Below are positions 61,359 through 64,000 of a DNA stretch of 64,000 nucleotides, in pieces; positions within the stretch are counted from its first letter, which is position 1; each line of letters opens with the position of its first letter. The stretch is taken from NCBI GenBank assembly GCA_013391845.1, contig CP058414.1, positions 2,714,501 to 2,778,500 of the forward strand, given 5' to 3'. Under the pieces are notes generated by a model that searched no databases, was not told where the DNA came from, and was given only the letters and a program-made list of their open reading frames with translations. A program made the position numbers and the translations under genes. The DNA is from Pseudoalteromonas shioyasakiensis. GTDB lineage: Bacteria; Pseudomonadota; Gammaproteobacteria; Enterobacterales; Alteromonadaceae.

Positions 61359-62735
61359 ATGATCAGTGCATTCGATATGTTTAGTATTGGTATTGGCCCA
61401 TCGTCATCTCACACTGTTGGCCCAATGCGCGCTTCGCGTTTATTTGTAAACGAATTAGAAGAAAAAAACTTACTTGCAAACGTGACAGATATTAAAGTTG
61501 AGCTGTTTGGCTCATTAGGGCAGACAGGTATTGGCCACGGCTCTGGTAAAGCCGTAATATTAGGTCTTGCTGGTTATGATCCAGAAACCATTGATGCTGA
61601 TTTAGTAGACGATATCCTCGCAAAAATCGAAAAAGAACAGGTTATTTATTTAAACCAAAGCCATAAAGCCAATTTCCCAAAGCAAGGGGCGATTGTATTC
61701 CACCGCCGTAAAACACTACCAAAACATTCAAATGCAATGGAAATCATTGCCAGCCAAAATGGCGAAAAATTATTTAGTAAGGTGTATTACTCAATCGGTG
61801 GTGGTTTTATCGTAAGCGATGATGAGTTCGAGAACGAAAAACAAAAAGCGCTCGAGATACGCGAAGAAAACCCAGCTCCTTACCCGTTTAATACTGCAAA
61901 AGAGCTATTAGATCTATGCCGTGAATCAGGTTTTAGTGTATCAACGCTTATGATGCACAACGAAAAAACTCTACGCAGCGAAAAAGAAATTAAAGATGAG
62001 CTGTTTAATATTTGGCAAGTAATGAAAGCCTGTATCGAGCGAGGTATGCGTACAGAGGGTATCTTACCAGGTGGTTTAAAAGTAAAACGCCGCGCACCAA
62101 GCTTACACCTTAAATTAAATATTGAGGTTAATAATGACCCATTGCGCGCAATGGACTGGGTTGATTTGTTTGCTCTTGCAGTAAATGAAGAAAATGCAGC
62201 AGGTGGCCGTGTTGTTACCGCACCAACCAATGGTGCTGCGGGTATCTTGCCAGCGGTATTAATGTATTATCACACTTTCATTAAAGAAGTAGACCGTGAT
62301 ATTGCAACACGTTATTTATTAACAGCTGCAGCAATTGGTATTTTATATAAAAAGAATGCTTCAATTTCGGGTGCTGAAGTAGGTTGCCAAGGTGAAGTGG
62401 GCGTTGCCTGTTCAATGGCCGCTGGTGCACTAACTGAAATAATGGGTGGTAATGTTGTGCAAGTTGAAAATGCCGCTGAAATCGGTATGGAGCACAACCT
62501 GGGTTTAACTTGTGACCCTGTTGGCGGTCTTGTGCAAGTTCCGTGTATTGAACGTAATGCGATGGGTTCAATTAAAGCAATTAACGCATCACGTTTGGCA
62601 ATGCGCGGTTCTGGCGAGCAAAAGGTTACGCTTGATAAGGTCATTAAAACCATGCTCGACACAGGAAATGATATGAAAACAAAATACAAAGAAACCGCGC
62701 GCGGTGGCTTAGCTGTTAATATCATCGAGTGTTAA
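61359..62735 (+). CDS. sdaA: L-serine ammonia-lyase SdaA
   Basis: A 458-residue iron-sulfur L-serine deaminase, converting serine to pyruvate and ammonia. The start [30 protein letters not shown] is the family N-terminus. The Fe-S cysteines are in [21 protein letters not shown] and [20 protein letters not shown], with [14 protein letters not shown]. It matches E. coli SdaA in length (454). It is followed by a bidirectional terminator and the convergent cysB. Confidence 0.96.
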   Translation: MISAFDMFSIGIGPSSSHTVGPMRASRLFVNELEEKNLLANVTDIKVELFGSLGQTGIGHGSGKAVILGLAGYDPETIDADLVDDILAKIEKEQVIYLNQSHKANFPKQGAIVFHRRKTLPKHSNAMEIIASQNGEKLFSKVYYSIGGGFIVSDDEFENEKQKALEIREENPAPYPFNTAKELLDLCRESGFSVSTLMMHNEKTLRSEKEIKDELFNIWQVMKACIERGMRTEGILPGGLKVKRRAPSLHLKLNIEVNNDPLRAMDWVDLFALAVNEENAAGGRVVTAPTNGAAGILPAVLMYYHTFIKEVDRDIATRYLLTAAAIGILYKKNASISGAEVGCQGEVGVACSMAAGALTEIMGGNVVQVENAAEIGMEHNLGLTCDPVGGLVQVPCIERNAMGSIKAINASRLAMRGSGEQKVTLDKVIKTMLDTGNDMKTKYKETARGGLAVNIIEC

Positions 62736-62762
62736 TTTATAGCACGTTTTGAGCACAATAAA

Positions 62763-62784
62763 AAAAGCCGCTTTAACGCGGCTT
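62763..62784. terminator. Bidirectional terminator between sdaA and cysB
   Basis: AAGCCGC and GCGGCTT pair around TTTAAC. On the minus strand a run of seven T follows, ending cysB; on the plus strand CTTTAT gives a weaker tail for sdaA. Confidence 0.82.
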
Positions 62785-62792
62785 CTTTATAT

Positions 62793-64000
<1,208 letters not shown>

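Overview
The window looks like chromosome of a marine gammaproteobacterium of the order Alteromonadales, most likely Pseudoalteromonas. This rests on moderate AT-richness, clear CmoA/CmoB, PurM/PurN, CysB, MetR and SulA homologues, an N-acetylglucosamine (GlcNAc) catabolic cluster of the Shewanella/Alteromonas type with NagX and NagK, and several envelope hydrolases and peptidases. The assignment is by protein resemblance only. I see no rRNA, tRNA, CRISPR array, transposase or prophage; this is mostly core chromosome with short accessory stretches.

Layout. 1-7.1 kb: the start of pyrC, a GAF-GAF-GGDEF-EAL cyclic-di-GMP protein, a FadE-type acyl-CoA dehydrogenase and an ACE-like M2 lipoprotein peptidase. 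7.2-12.5 kb: an outer-membrane porin-like barrel, an ABC exporter with a bacterial PH-domain partner, then nudC-metC. 12.6-17.2 kb: nagK-nagA-nagX-nagB, with LacI-type (NagR) operators before nagK and before nagB. 17.2-25 kb: a NYN-domain protein, a SatD/DUF3307 pair preceded by three evenly spaced palindromes, RhlE, a 2OG-Fe(II) oxygenase divergent from a metallo-beta-lactamase-fold hydrolase with a perfect FNR-type site between them, an esterase, a GNAT enzyme and a pentapeptide-repeat protein. 25-36 kb: aspS, DUF72 and YgjP-like proteins, a DUF2914 membrane protein, a CheX-like DUF3334 protein, cmoAB, purMN, DUF3108 and YafJ. 36-43.6 kb: a second FadE with a FadR-type site, an S9 peptidase lipoprotein, SulA with a LexA box and a cluster of half-sites, YchJ, and two secreted hydrolases. 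43.6-48 kb: metR behind a MetJ operator, ElyC-like, NIF3-like, a small Ala/Lys-rich protein, and an HPP membrane protein divergent from a TetR regulator. 48-64 kb: a PD40/amidohydrolase protein, MtfA, a large Reg_prop/Y_Y_Y diguanylate cyclase, a chloramphenicol acetyltransferase homologue, leucine/valine-type dehydrogenase, class I fumarase, pabB, a CoA-type Nudix hydrolase, sdaA and cysB.

How the genes work together. The nag cluster phosphorylates, deacetylates and deaminates GlcNAc to fructose 6-phosphate; neither the regulator nor the transporter gene is here. The two FadE enzymes and the branched-chain amino-acid dehydrogenase point to acyl-CoA and amino-acid catabolism, and candidate FadR-like and LiuR-like sites precede one gene of each kind. 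metC and metR are separate parts of the methionine system. Two cyclic-di-GMP proteins differ: one has both GGDEF and EAL intact plus an inhibitory I-site, the other has GGEEF with no I-site. The strongest new observations are regulatory: the 28-bp-periodic palindromes before the satD-like gene, the run of direct CTGTATA half-sites before sulA, a third NagR-like box far from the nag genes, and the paired TetR operators between hpp and its regulator.
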